Positions 16,566-26,017 of a stretch of DNA of 54,484 nt are shown one piece after another. Below the pieces are notes generated by a model that saw only the letters and a program-made list of their open reading frames with translations, was not told where the DNA came from and ran no database searches. Source of the stretch: CALCCV01 sp964388665 (lineage in GTDB: Bacteria; Bdellovibrionota; Bdellovibrionia; Bdellovibrionales; Bdellovibrionaceae); NCBI GenBank assembly GCA_964388665.1, contig CAYMBJ010000021.1, positions 1 to 54,484 of the forward strand, given 5' to 3'. The first letter of the stretch is position 1; each line of letters opens with the position of its first letter. Made by a program: the position numbers and the translations under genes.

Positions 16566-18095
16566 ATGAGTCGAAAAATAACGATTGAACCCGTTACCAG
16601 AGTCGAAGGGCACGGAAAGGTCACTATCAAATTGGATGATGATCACCGGGTTGTACAAACTCGCTTGCACATTGTGGAGTTTCGCGGGTTTGAGCGTTTT
16701 GTACAGGGGCGCCCATATTGGGAGGCCCCAGTTCTGGTTCAACGCCTTTGCGGCATTTGCCCTGTGAGCCACCATCTTTGTGCTGCCAAGGCCATGGATG
16801 TCATTGTTGGCACTCGCTCTCACGAGCTCACTGCCACTGCCGATAAAATGCGAAGACTTATGCACTATGGGCAGGTCTTTCAATCTCACGTTTTGCATTT
16901 CTTTCACTTGGCCTCACCAGATTTGCTCTTTGGAGTTGAGTCGGATCCCATTCACCGAAATGTGGTGGGTATCATTCAAAGTTTTCCGGAGCTCGCTAAA
17001 AAAGCAGTGCTGATGCGAAAGTTTGGTCAAGAGGTCATTCGCCTCACCGCTGGAAAAAAGATTCACGGAACTGGCGCCATTCCAGGAGGAATCAACAAAC
17101 ATCTGAGCCGCGAAGAGGGCGATTCGCTATTGTCTGGCAGCCCTGAGTTCAATGCCGACATTATGGTGAAATGGGCCGAGGAAGGCCTTGAGCTCTTTAA
17201 GGATTATCATAAAAAAAATCGCGCCTTTGTCGATGGCTTTGCCGCATTTCCATCAAACCACTTGAGCTTGGTAAGGCGAGATGGCGCTCTGGATTTATAT
17301 GATGGCGTCTTGCGGGCCGTTGATAGCGACGGCAAAAAGATTTTTGATCAGGTAGATAGCCAAGACTACGTCAACTACATCAGTGAAGAGGTGCGCAATT
17401 GGACCTATATGAAGTTTCCTTTTATTCGCTCATTAGGACAAGAAAAGGGATGGTACCGTGTTGGCCCTCTGGCTCGCTTGAACACCTGTGATTTTATTCC
17501 AACTCCCTTAGCTCAGGCAGAATTCGAAAAATACAAGGCCTACAGTCACGGCCGCCCTGACGGCGTTTCTATGCATATGCACTGGGCCCGTTTGATTGAA
17601 GTCTTGCATGCCAGCGAAATGATTCGCGACCTCTTGAAAGCTGAAGATCTTTATCAGGGCGAACTGGTTAAGTCGGGACCACACCGGGGAGAAGGCGTCG
17701 GAATTCTTGAGGCTCCCAGGGGCACGCTCTTTCATCACTACAAGGTGCGCGACGATGATTTGATCAGTATGTGCAACTTGATTGTGTCCACAACCAGCAA
17801 TAACGAAGCCATGAATCGGGCTGTGGCCTGGGTCGCCGAAGATCGAATCAGTGGTCATGAGATTATACCCGAAGGCGCACTGAATCAAGTTGAAGTGGCC
17901 ATTCGCGCTTATGATCCTTGTTTGAGTTGCGCAACTCACGCCATTGGTCAAATGCCATTAGAAATTGAGCTCTACAGTCACCAAGATCAGCTTCTTGATC
18001 GGGTTTCCAAAAATCGCGGCGCATCTTCCTCTGGAGAAGCACGCGAAGAAAGCCTACCCAACAGGGAGAATTCTAAAAGGGATGGGACGTTGTGA
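16566..18095 (+). CDS. hoxH: NAD-linked [NiFe] hydrogenase large subunit HoxH
   Basis: This 509-residue catalytic subunit holds the Ni-Fe(CN)2CO centre. The N-terminal ligand motif is RLCGICPVSHH (C62, C65), preceded by TRVEGHGK. The C-terminal ligand motif is DPCLSCATH (C452, C455, H458). Maturation should cut after H458 and release the tail. That tail is 51 residues long here; after the usual AIGQMPLEIEL it continues with a hydrophilic stretch rich in Ser, Arg and Glu. From memory, the same peptide in Cupriavidus is about 24 residues. A GGAG site precedes the ATG, and the stop overlaps the hoxW start (GTGA). The motifs fit group 3d, the bidirectional NAD-reducing type. Confidence 0.96.
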   Translation: MSRKITIEPVTRVEGHGKVTIKLDDDHRVVQTRLHIVEFRGFERFVQGRPYWEAPVLVQRLCGICPVSHHLCAAKAMDVIVGTRSHELTATADKMRRLMHYGQVFQSHVLHFFHLASPDLLFGVESDPIHRNVVGIIQSFPELAKKAVLMRKFGQEVIRLTAGKKIHGTGAIPGGINKHLSREEGDSLLSGSPEFNADIMVKWAEEGLELFKDYHKKNRAFVDGFAAFPSNHLSLVRRDGALDLYDGVLRAVDSDGKKIFDQVDSQDYVNYISEEVRNWTYMKFPFIRSLGQEKGWYRVGPLARLNTCDFIPTPLAQAEFEKYKAYSHGRPDGVSMHMHWARLIEVLHASEMIRDLLKAEDLYQGELVKSGPHRGEGVGILEAPRGTLFHHYKVRDDDLISMCNLIVSTTSNNEAMNRAVAWVAEDRISGHEIIPEGALNQVEVAIRAYDPCLSCATHAIGQMPLEIELYSHQDQLLDRVSKNRGASSSGEAREESLPNRENSKRDGTL

Positions 18096-18577
18096 TTCTC
18101 GAAGATCTTGGTTTTTGCGCAGGCAAACGCACGCTCATCTACGGAATCGGCAATGTCAGTCGTCAAGATGACGGCCTTGGTATTCGCTTTGTCGAAAAAC
18201 TGGAAACAGCGGGATTGAGTTCATCACTGACACTTGAAGCCAACTATCAGCTCAATATTGAAGACGCTCTGTTGATTTCAGAGTACGACATTGTCTTGTT
18301 TGTTGACGCGTCAAAAGAAGAGACTGCGACGGAGCCCTTTTCCATTCGCGCTGTCGAACCCGAATCCGAAATTACATTCACTACTCACTCAATGGCAGCT
18401 GGCGCAGTCTTGTCTTTGTGTGAGCGCCTCTACCACCACCGACCCAAAGCATTTCTCTTGGCAATTCCGGGGTATCTGTGGAATTTGACAGAAGAGCTCA
18501 GTCCACAGGCGAGCGGCAACCTTGAACAAGCTTTTGACTTGCTTCACTCGGAGTTTCAATGCATGAGATCTCAATAG
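18092..18577 (+). CDS. hoxW: Hydrogenase large-subunit maturation endopeptidase HoxW
   Basis: This 161-residue cytoplasmic protease belongs to the HyaD/HybD/HoxW family. The Ni-sensing motif GIGNVSRQDDGLG (near residues 15-27) and the DIVLFVDAS strand are conserved, and the third metal-ligand histidine is probably in TTHSMAAG. It checks Ni insertion in HoxH and removes its C-terminal tail. It starts with GTG, overlapping the hoxH stop by four bases, and overlaps hypA by 19. Being directly behind its substrate gene supports assignment to HoxW rather than another endopeptidase. Confidence 0.92.
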   Translation: MILEDLGFCAGKRTLIYGIGNVSRQDDGLGIRFVEKLETAGLSSSLTLEANYQLNIEDALLISEYDIVLFVDASKEETATEPFSIRAVEPESEITFTTHSMAAGAVLSLCERLYHHRPKAFLLAIPGYLWNLTEELSPQASGNLEQAFDLLHSEFQCMRSQ

Positions 18578-18903
18578 TGGCTGCATTGGTGGAAACGGTG
18601 GACGAAATTTCTAAAAGAGAGAATTTCACCAAGGTGCGTGAAATTCACGTTGAGGTCGGAGCTTTGAGTGGGATAGAGGCCAGCTGTTTGGAGTTTTGTT
18701 TTTCTGAGGTGGTGCGAGGCTCGGTGCTTGAAGGTGCTCAACTCTCTTTGGATCTGATTGGCCTTGAACTGCGTTGTCAAACTTGCGGACAACTCTCATA
18801 TCCTGAAGACACCGCAGCACTTTTTTGTGAGCACTGCCAATCCACAGCAATTGAAATTTGCAAGGGCCGAGATTTTAGAATTGTTGATCTAGAGGTTTTT
18901 TAG
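18559..18903 (+). CDS. hypA: Hydrogenase nickel-incorporation protein HypA
   Basis: This 114-residue protein has the Ni-binding N terminus MHE (H2) and a zinc site formed by C73, C76, C90 and C93 (CQTC and CEHC). With HypB it delivers nickel to the HoxH precursor. Length is standard for the family. It starts inside the 3-prime end of hoxW and is followed by a 36-base gap before hypB. Confidence 0.94.
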   Translation: MHEISIVAALVETVDEISKRENFTKVREIHVEVGALSGIEASCLEFCFSEVVRGSVLEGAQLSLDLIGLELRCQTCGQLSYPEDTAALFCEHCQSTAIEICKGRDFRIVDLEVF

Positions 18904-18939
18904 CCGTTCGTTTTTTAACTGAACATAAGGAGATAGACA

Positions 18940-19725
18940 ATGTGTCGAGACTGCGGTTGCCAAGAAGCCAATCAAAATGCCCATGGGCATTTGACAGCTG
19001 GAAAGTGGGTGCGTCGCTCTCATCCGCCAAGCCCACGCACGAACCCTCGTCGCATTTCTATTGAACAATCGGTGCTAGCCAAAAACGATCACATTGCCAA
19101 AGAGAATCGCAATTGGTTTAGCGAACATCAAATTCCAGTTTTGAATTTGATAAGCTCACCGGGAGCTGGAAAAACTTTGTTGCTCGAAAAAACCATCGCC
19201 CACCTCGGCGCAGAATTTAAGATTGCCATTTTGACGGGGGACCAAGAAAGAGACTTTGACGCCCAAAGGCTCAAGGCCGTCGGCGCCGAAGTGCTTCAGC
19301 TAAACACCCTGAGTTCCTGCCATCTTGACGCCGCCATGATTCGTAAAGAGATTGGCGCCTTTGTTCGACCCGACCATCAGCTCTTGATCATCGAAAATGT
19401 TGGTAATTTGGTTTGCCCAGCGGCCTTTGACCTAGGAGAAAATGAAAAGATTGCGATTCTGTCTTGCACCGAAGGCGAGGACAAGCCCGCAAAATACCCC
19501 CTACTTTTTCACGAAGCGAGCCTCGTGATATTGAGCAAAATGGATCTACAACCACATTTGGATTGGAACCTTGAGCTTTGCGAAAGTTACATTCGCAAAG
19601 TGAACGCAAATGTTCCCATTATTAAATTGAGCTCTCGCAGCGAAGACGGATTTGCCCCATGGTTGGACTTTGTCAGAAGTCGAATTCGCATTGGCGCGCA
19701 GCTTGAAGCTCTGCTGGCACCATGA
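18940..19725 (+). CDS. hypB: Hydrogenase nickel-incorporation GTPase HypB
   Basis: This 261-residue SIMIBI-class GTPase has the high-affinity metal motif MCRDCGC right at the N terminus (C2, C5, C7). A short linker with a few histidines follows but no long His-rich stretch, so nickel storage is unlikely. The G-domain shows SSPGAGKT (72-79), the Cys/His metal site around SCHLDAAM, and IENVGNLVCPA. It gives nickel to HoxH together with HypA. A clear AAGGAG site precedes the ATG, and the stop overlaps the hypF start (ATGA). Confidence 0.95.
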   Translation: MCRDCGCQEANQNAHGHLTAGKWVRRSHPPSPRTNPRRISIEQSVLAKNDHIAKENRNWFSEHQIPVLNLISSPGAGKTLLLEKTIAHLGAEFKIAILTGDQERDFDAQRLKAVGAEVLQLNTLSSCHLDAAMIRKEIGAFVRPDHQLLIIENVGNLVCPAAFDLGENEKIAILSCTEGEDKPAKYPLLFHEASLVILSKMDLQPHLDWNLELCESYIRKVNANVPIIKLSSRSEDGFAPWLDFVRSRIRIGAQLEALLAP

Positions 19726-22049
19726 CATTGATTCGTAAGCAGTTCGAACTTCAGGGACGCTTGCAGGGAGTGGGGTTTCGACCTCTCGCTTATCTGCTCG
19801 CGCGCGAGCTGGAACTTGTGGGCTCAGTTTGCAATACCGGGCACGGTGTGTGCATCGAAGTTCAAGGTGCACCCGCAAATGTTTCGGCTTTTGAAAATCG
19901 ATTGAAACAAGAGCTCCCCCCAATGGCCAGAATTCGCCAATTCAAAATGAGCTCTCTTGATCTCGTAAACGACGAGACCAGTTTTAAAATTATCCCCTCT
20001 AAAGCCCTTGAAAACACTCAAACCACCCCGGCGGCCGAAGTGCAAATGGACCTAGCGCTTTGCAACGAGTGTGCTCAGGAACTTAAAAATCCGGGAGATC
20101 GCCGTTATCGCTACCCCTTTATCCAATGCACCCAGTGCGGACCTCGCTATAGCATTCTCCGTCGCCTGCCCTTTGATCGTGAAAACACAAGTATGCGTGA
20201 TTTTCCCATGTGCAGAAAATGCCAATCTGAATATGAAGATCCAACCGATCGTCGCTTTCACTGTCAATCCATCTGCTGCCCAGAGTGTGGACCAGCCATG
20301 TCTTTTACAAATTCTAGAGGACAATGTTTGAGTAAGAACAATGAAGCGATAATAGAAACACAAAAGCAACTTCGCCAAGGTGCCGTTATCGCCATCATGG
20401 GCTATGGCGGTTTTCATTTGGTTGCGGATGCCAGAAATGATCACACTCTCCAGCGCATGCGCCAAAGCAAGCAACGTCCTCGTAGGCCTTTTGCGATAAT
20501 GACACCACATCTTGAAGAGGTGAGAACCCATTGCCACCTCTCGATCCTCGAACAGCGTCGACTGCTTTCTGCCGAAGCCCCAATTGTACTTTTAAAATCT
20601 CGAGACTCCTCACGAAGTTGGCTCAGCCAGTGGGTGGCACCTGACTCTGGCCTCTTGGGGGTTATGTTTCCGTACAGCTCATTGTATCAGTTACTCTTTG
20701 AATCTTTGAATTTTCCACTGGTTGTGACAAGTGGCAATCTTTCAGATGAACCCATTTGTTTTGAAGCGGCCCAGGCCTATAAAAAATTAGGGTCCGTTGC
20801 GGATTTTTTTCTAGTGCATGATCGCAAGATCGCCGCTCGCATCGATGACTCGGTGGTGCGTGAGATTGGGGCTACCGAAGTGGTGTTTCGAGCCGGTCGT
20901 GGATACGCTCCGTTTGTCATAGACTCTCACTTCGAGGGACCTTCTGCATTGGCATATGGTGGACATCAAAAAAACGCTTTGGCGTTTTCACACAACAGTC
21001 AAATGGTGCTAATGCCTCATATTGGCAATCTGGATTCTGTTGAATCCATCGAAGATTATGGTCGAGCGCTCGATCACACCCAGAATGTGTTTGGCCTTCA
21101 ACCAACGCAAATCGTTTGCGATTTGCACCCTGATTATGCTTCCACCAAAATCGCAAAAGACAATTGCAAGTCTGTGGTGCAAATTCAACATCACCAGTCG
21201 CATCTGTACTCATGCATTGCTGAGCACAACATAAATGGCCCTGTCTTTGGCATTGCTTTTGATGGTTCGGGCTTTGGTCCTGATCAAAGCATTTGGGGAG
21301 GTGAGTTTTTCATCGGTGATCGCTTTCACCTCAAGAGGGTCGGCCATTTGCGAAGATTTCGCTTGCCCGGCGGGGAGCTCGCCATTCGAGAACCCATTCG
21401 GGTTGAGCTTTCTCTTTTGTATGAAATCTTTGGTGATTCACTTGGTGGCTTCGATCTCGGTACCTCATTGCCAGCAGACTTAAAAATTCTATTAACCATG
21501 ATGGCACGTGGCCTCAACTCGCCATGGACTTCAAGTGCTGGGCGTTTGTATGATGGTGTTGCAGCGTTTTTGGGCTTTCATGGCCGCAGTGACTACGAAG
21601 CTCAGGCCGCTACGGGTCTAGAAACCGCTGCCGACTCATGGATGACCCACTCTGTGTCAAAAAGATCTGTAGAGTCCTACGACTGCAGCAATATTATTCA
21701 AGAAGTGAGTTGCAATATCAATGGTGCAATGAGAGTCCTCAATTGGGAGCCCTGGATTCGCGGGATTATTGAAGACCTGAAACAAAATGTTGAAGCTCCC
21801 AAGGTGGCGGCGAAATTTCACCGAAGTTTTGCGCAGGGAGTGGTCGAAATGGTCAAAAAATTTGATACACCTCAAGTGGTATTGAGCGGAGGGTGTTTCC
21901 AAAATAAATTGTTCAGTGAATTGATCATCAATGATTTGCGTGAGGCAGGATTTACGCCATTTTGGAATCAGCGTGTGCCTCCAAACGATGGCGGTCTGTC
22001 GATAGGTCAACTTCTAGGAGGTGCTAATGTGTTTGTCGGTGCCCGCTAA
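19722..22049 (+). CDS. hypF: Carbamoyltransferase HypF
   Basis: This 775-residue multidomain enzyme makes the thiocyanate precursor of the Fe-bound cyanides, working with HypE. Domains in order are an acylphosphatase-like part (LQGVGFRPLAY, residues 13-23), paired zinc fingers (CNEC ... CTQC and CRKC ... CPEC, about 108-190), a YrdC-like carbamoyl-adenylating domain and a C-terminal Kae1-like domain with HHQSH and VVLSGGCFQN. Length is normal. It overlaps hypB by four bases and hypC by 23 bases. Confidence 0.96.
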   Translation: MTLIRKQFELQGRLQGVGFRPLAYLLARELELVGSVCNTGHGVCIEVQGAPANVSAFENRLKQELPPMARIRQFKMSSLDLVNDETSFKIIPSKALENTQTTPAAEVQMDLALCNECAQELKNPGDRRYRYPFIQCTQCGPRYSILRRLPFDRENTSMRDFPMCRKCQSEYEDPTDRRFHCQSICCPECGPAMSFTNSRGQCLSKNNEAIIETQKQLRQGAVIAIMGYGGFHLVADARNDHTLQRMRQSKQRPRRPFAIMTPHLEEVRTHCHLSILEQRRLLSAEAPIVLLKSRDSSRSWLSQWVAPDSGLLGVMFPYSSLYQLLFESLNFPLVVTSGNLSDEPICFEAAQAYKKLGSVADFFLVHDRKIAARIDDSVVREIGATEVVFRAGRGYAPFVIDSHFEGPSALAYGGHQKNALAFSHNSQMVLMPHIGNLDSVESIEDYGRALDHTQNVFGLQPTQIVCDLHPDYASTKIAKDNCKSVVQIQHHQSHLYSCIAEHNINGPVFGIAFDGSGFGPDQSIWGGEFFIGDRFHLKRVGHLRRFRLPGGELAIREPIRVELSLLYEIFGDSLGGFDLGTSLPADLKILLTMMARGLNSPWTSSAGRLYDGVAAFLGFHGRSDYEAQAATGLETAADSWMTHSVSKRSVESYDCSNIIQEVSCNINGAMRVLNWEPWIRGIIEDLKQNVEAPKVAAKFHRSFAQGVVEMVKKFDTPQVVLSGGCFQNKLFSELIINDLREAGFTPFWNQRVPPNDGGLSIGQLLGGANVFVGAR

Positions 22050-22266
22050 GCTTATGGATATCAGTGGTGAAGAACCCCTGAGCAGAACTGGTAAGGTCAG
22101 CTTTGGTGGGGTGGGCAAAGACGTCTGCCTCGCCTACGTGCCTGAAGCGAGGGTGGGCGACTATGTCTTGGTCCACGTCGGCTTTGCCATTTCCGTGATC
22201 GATGAAGAGGAAGCTAATTTTGTTTTTGACTACCTAAAACAGTCTGAGCCTCAGGAGCTTCCATGA
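22027..22266 (+). CDS. hypC: Hydrogenase assembly chaperone HypC
   Basis: This 79-residue chaperone needs its cysteine at position 2 (MCLSVPAKL), which carries the Fe(CN)2CO unit with HypD. The frame is open two codons upstream to a GTG, but only the ATG at 22027 gives Met-Cys. A TAGGAGGTG ribosome binding site lies just before it, so this start is well supported. It sits inside the last 23 bases of hypF and overlaps hypD by four bases. Confidence 0.95.
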   Translation: MCLSVPAKLMDISGEEPLSRTGKVSFGGVGKDVCLAYVPEARVGDYVLVHVGFAISVIDEEEANFVFDYLKQSEPQELP

Positions 22267-23360
22267 GTTTAAAATTTATCGAAGAGTATCGCAACGCCGA
22301 TGTTGCCCAAAAGTATTCGGAGCAAATTTCAGCTCTTGGTGGTGACTCCTACAAAATCATGGAGGCCTGTGGCGGACAAACTCACTCCATCATTAAGTAC
22401 GGCATTGATCGAATGCTGCCTGATGGAATCACCCTCGTACATGGACCCGGTTGCCCTGTGTGCGTGACTCCCATGTCAACAATTGATGCCGCCATTCAAC
22501 TGAGCCTTGTTCCCAAAGTCATTCTCTGCACCTTCGGTGATATGATTCGCGTCCCCGGATCAGAAACAGATCTCCAATCGGCAAAGGCCGACGGCGCTGA
22601 CGTGCGAATTGTGTATTCACCAACAGATGCACTCACCATTGCCCGACAAAACCCCGATCACAATGTGGTTTTTTTTGCAGTTGGCTTTGAGACGACAGCA
22701 CCAGCCAACGCGATGGTCGCCTATCAAGCTCATCGCGAGGGTCTCCGCAATTTTTCAATGTTGGTTTCACAAGTTTTAGTTCCTCCGGCTATCGATGCTC
22801 TGCTTTCTTCGGAAAATCACGAGCTCAGCGGCTTTCTAGCACCTGGTCATGTTTGCACCATCACTGGCTTTGAAGAGTACGAAGTCATCGTGAAAAAATA
22901 CCACATACCTATTGTAGTTACAGGGTTTGAACCCACAGACATTTTGCAGGGACTTTTGATGTGCCTTCGTCAACTTAAAGAAGGCCGATGCGAAATCGAA
23001 AATCAATACACTCGATCTGTACAAAGACAAGGTAACGGCTCAACACAAGCGATGCTCGGTGAGGTATTTGAAGTTGTTCCAAAAGTTTGGCGCGGACTCG
23101 GCTCACTCCCCAACAGCGGTTTGCAGCTCGCAGAAAAGTACCGTGACCTTGATGCAAGACACCGCTTTTGTTTGGGTGTTGAGACGAGCACCGAAAAACC
23201 AGGCTGCATCAGTGGTTTGATTTTACAAGGAATTAAAAAGCCTTCACAGTGCCCCATGTTTGGAAAGGGCTGCAGCCCCGAACGCCCATTGGGCGCCACG
23301 ATGGTCTCTTCTGAAGGCGCGTGCGCAGCCTATTACCGCTATCGACGAGAGGAGTGCTGA
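22263..23360 (+). CDS. hypD: Hydrogenase Fe-ligand assembly protein HypD
   Basis: This 365-residue [4Fe-4S] protein forms the scaffold for Fe(CN)2CO assembly with HypC and HypE. Conserved motifs are CGGQTHSIIKYG (about residues 37-48), GPGCPVCVTP (about 62-71), TFGDMIRVPGS and GFETTAP. The C-terminal cluster cysteines lie in the CISG ... CPMFGKGCSPERP region. Length is typical. The ATG overlaps hypC by four bases. Confidence 0.96.
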   Translation: MSLKFIEEYRNADVAQKYSEQISALGGDSYKIMEACGGQTHSIIKYGIDRMLPDGITLVHGPGCPVCVTPMSTIDAAIQLSLVPKVILCTFGDMIRVPGSETDLQSAKADGADVRIVYSPTDALTIARQNPDHNVVFFAVGFETTAPANAMVAYQAHREGLRNFSMLVSQVLVPPAIDALLSSENHELSGFLAPGHVCTITGFEEYEVIVKKYHIPIVVTGFEPTDILQGLLMCLRQLKEGRCEIENQYTRSVQRQGNGSTQAMLGEVFEVVPKVWRGLGSLPNSGLQLAEKYRDLDARHRFCLGVETSTEKPGCISGLILQGIKKPSQCPMFGKGCSPERPLGATMVSSEGACAAYYRYRREEC

Positions 23361-23363
23361 TCT

Positions 23364-24416
23364 ATGAATGATCAACAAAGCGAACTCGGCTGCCCTTTGC
23401 CTTTTGCACCTAAAGACAAAATCTTGCTCGCACACGGAGGCGGTGGGCGCTACACGCAGCAGTTGATTCGTGAAATCTTTTTGAAATCTTTCAAAAACTC
23501 CTTCTTAGCAAAAGAGCATGACGCCTCGGTCTTGCCCAGCTGCAATTCCAAAATGGCGATGACTACAGACAGCTATGTGGTGAGGCCATTATTTTTTCCA
23601 GGTGGCGACATTGGCAAATTGTCGATTTTTGGAACTGTCAACGATCTGGCAATGAGCGGCGCCCGCCCGCTTTACATCAGCGTAGGATTTATTTTGGAAG
23701 AGGGCTTTGCCATTGACAAACTCCAGAGAATTGCACAGTCCATGCAAGATGCAGCCGAGCAATGCGGCGTACAGATCGTCACCGGAGACACCAAAGTTGT
23801 CGAACGCGGCAAAGGCGACGAAATTTTTATTAACACCAGCGGTATTGGGTCCATCTCCCATTCACTCGCAATTGAACCAAAAAGTATTCAACCAGGGGAT
23901 GCTGTTTTGCTCAGTGGTGATGTTGGCCGCCATGGCATGGCCATCATGGCCGCACGCGAGGGCTTGCAATTTGAAACAACAGTTGAGAGTGATTGCGCCC
24001 CACTAGCAGCTATGGTGATGGATTTGCTAGAGTCTGAAATTGAAGTTCATTGCCTCAGAGATCTCACTCGTGGAGGCTTGGCAACAGCTCTCAACGAGAT
24101 CGCCACAACCTCAGGGCTCGCCATCGAAATTGAAGAAAACCGCATCCCTGTAAATATCGAAGTGCGTGGAGCCTGCGAGATGTTGGGTCTCGATCCACTG
24201 TATTCAGCCAATGAAGGGCGTATGGTGGTCATCGTTCCCGAAAAAGAGGTTCGCCGAACTCTTGAGATCTTGTCCCGGCATGAAGCCGGCGCACAGGCCT
24301 GCGAAATCGGCAAAGTCGAGAACATTGGCAAGTCTCGACTTTCATTAAAAAGCTCCTTTGGACCTCGACGCATTCTAGATTTACAGAGTGGTGAACAGCT
24401 ACCTAGAATTTGCTGA
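23364..24416 (+). CDS. hypE: Carbamoyl-phosphate dehydratase HypE
   Basis: This 350-residue PurM/AIR-synthetase-like enzyme dehydrates the thiocarboxamide made by HypF to thiocyanate. The required C-terminal cysteine is intact (the protein ends LPRIC). Also visible are LAHGGGGRYTQQLI near the N terminus, NDLAMSGARP and GDTKVVERGKGD. An AGGAG site in the hypD end precedes the ATG. This is the last gene of the hox-hyp operon and is convergent with a subtilase gene 13 bases away. No terminator hairpin fits in that gap. Confidence 0.96.
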   Translation: MNDQQSELGCPLPFAPKDKILLAHGGGGRYTQQLIREIFLKSFKNSFLAKEHDASVLPSCNSKMAMTTDSYVVRPLFFPGGDIGKLSIFGTVNDLAMSGARPLYISVGFILEEGFAIDKLQRIAQSMQDAAEQCGVQIVTGDTKVVERGKGDEIFINTSGIGSISHSLAIEPKSIQPGDAVLLSGDVGRHGMAIMAAREGLQFETTVESDCAPLAAMVMDLLESEIEVHCLRDLTRGGLATALNEIATTSGLAIEIEENRIPVNIEVRGACEMLGLDPLYSANEGRMVVIVPEKEVRRTLEILSRHEAGAQACEIGKVENIGKSRLSLKSSFGPRRILDLQSGEQLPRIC

Positions 24417-24429
24417 CATTTTAATTATC

Positions 24430-26001
24430 TTAGTTGGACTGCAATACAGCTCGGTAAGCATTGACCAATCCGTGACCAAGAACTGCATTTGGAATTTGAT
24501 TTCCCGGAAAATCTCCGCAGCTTTGTCGATCCGTTTTTGGTGTTGCAGTCATACCCAGAATCCGAGACGTGGCATCGATCTCACCGATCAGCTCTGGATG
24601 CGCAGACCACATCAGCGCAACGATGCCTGCAATGTGAGGCGCAGCCATTGAAGTTCCGCTCTTGTAATCGTAGCTGCTGCCGCCGCTCTGATGGGTTGCA
24701 GAGCGCACGCCATCACCGGGGGCGGTGATGTCAATGCCGATTCCACCATTAAAGGTTGATGGCCCACGGCTAGAAAAATATGCGGTCTCTTCACGATAGG
24801 TATTGTAGGCTGCGACAGAAATGAGCTCGCCAGAATAATTTCCTGGTGGATCCATGACGGTGCTACAGCCAGGGCCTTCATTCCCGGCGGCGGCAACAAA
24901 CATGATGCCGGCGGCCTTCATGGCTTTTACGGCTTCAAAAAATTCATTGCCAGTGCAACCTTCGGAAACAGGACAAGCCCATGAATTGTTGATCACATGA
25001 GGAGCTTTGGTCACATCACCATCCGTTTGCGGATTACCACCCAAGGGATAAGGCGCCATAAAGAATTCGAAGCACTCAAGGTAGGTCGAAGCAGTGCCAC
25101 TGCCTTTATTCATATTGCGGCAACCGATCCACTGCGCTTCGGGAGCCATTCCGATTTGGTTGCCTTTGCCATCATCACCAACCATTGTCCCCATTGTGTG
25201 TGTGCCATGACTGTGGTCATCACAGGGTGCCACAGCATCGGGTCCACACTGGGCCAAGCTTGCTGATGATGCTTGAACATTGGCAACGCGAGTTCCGGCA
25301 TGAATGGCATCATGCCAATTGTAATTGTGATTTACAGTCTCCTTGGCCGTGCCTGAATTTGCAACGCCACGATATTTACTTCGCAGTGACTCGTGCTCCC
25401 ACATATAGCCAGTGTCTTGCCCGGCTACGACTATGCCTTTTCCCCGCACATTGAGTTCATTCCAAACTCGTTGTGCTTCCACAGCCTCAATGTTTGTTTG
25501 ATAGTCTGAGCCTGGGCGCTGAATGAGCTGTTCGAAGTTTGTTCCGTACTGAGAGGCTGGCAATTTTAGGCTCGCCATAACATCGACCTGAAGTGATGAG
25601 ACCTCATCCATAGCCGCCAACTCATTTGCCACCTGCGCATCTCCATTTCGCACAAGAATCGCATTCTCAAGATAGAAGGACTGCACGCGCAGGTTCTTTG
25701 TTGCTAGTTTTGCAAGCACCGCCTTTTGCGAATTTCGCGCATGATCTGCTAAGCTTCGGTAGATCCACCGCGCTCGAGCGATGCGATTGGTGATGAGTCT
25801 GGCTGGTTGCAATTCCGCCTTTGATTTAAAGTACACCAATAGATCCACTGACGAATCTTGGGCGAAGGCCTTTGTCAGAGCCGGCGTGGCCTTTTCCAAA
25901 TAACTCACGCTTGGTGAAATTTCGACGGCCATTGCCATCGGTGCGGCAGATACCAAAATTGCCATTGTTGCTGTCGTGAACCACGTTTGCAAACTACTCA
26001 T
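24430..26001 (-). CDS. Subtilisin-family (S8) exported protease, bacillopeptidase F-like
   Basis: This 523-residue secreted protease has a Sec signal (likely cut after AMA, residue 26), a propeptide of about 150 residues and an S8 domain. The triad is in AGQDTGYMWEHE (Asp), DHSHGTHTMG (His) and SGTSMAAPHIAG (Ser), with the oxyanion Asn in AAAGNEGPG. The spacing and motifs such as VNHNYNWHDA resemble bacillopeptidase F. There is no C-terminal sorting tail, unlike the other subtilase in this window, so it is probably released. AGAGGGGG precedes the ATG, and a dyad symmetry (26018-26051) overlaps its promoter region. Confidence 0.9.
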   Translation of the reverse strand: MSSLQTWFTTATMAILVSAAPMAMAVEISPSVSYLEKATPALTKAFAQDSSVDLLVYFKSKAELQPARLITNRIARARWIYRSLADHARNSQKAVLAKLATKNLRVQSFYLENAILVRNGDAQVANELAAMDEVSSLQVDVMASLKLPASQYGTNFEQLIQRPGSDYQTNIEAVEAQRVWNELNVRGKGIVVAGQDTGYMWEHESLRSKYRGVANSGTAKETVNHNYNWHDAIHAGTRVANVQASSASLAQCGPDAVAPCDDHSHGTHTMGTMVGDDGKGNQIGMAPEAQWIGCRNMNKGSGTASTYLECFEFFMAPYPLGGNPQTDGDVTKAPHVINNSWACPVSEGCTGNEFFEAVKAMKAAGIMFVAAAGNEGPGCSTVMDPPGNYSGELISVAAYNTYREETAYFSSRGPSTFNGGIGIDITAPGDGVRSATHQSGGSSYDYKSGTSMAAPHIAGIVALMWSAHPELIGEIDATSRILGMTATPKTDRQSCGDFPGNQIPNAVLGHGLVNAYRAVLQSN

Positions 26002-26017
26002 TACGCCCCCTCTTAAT

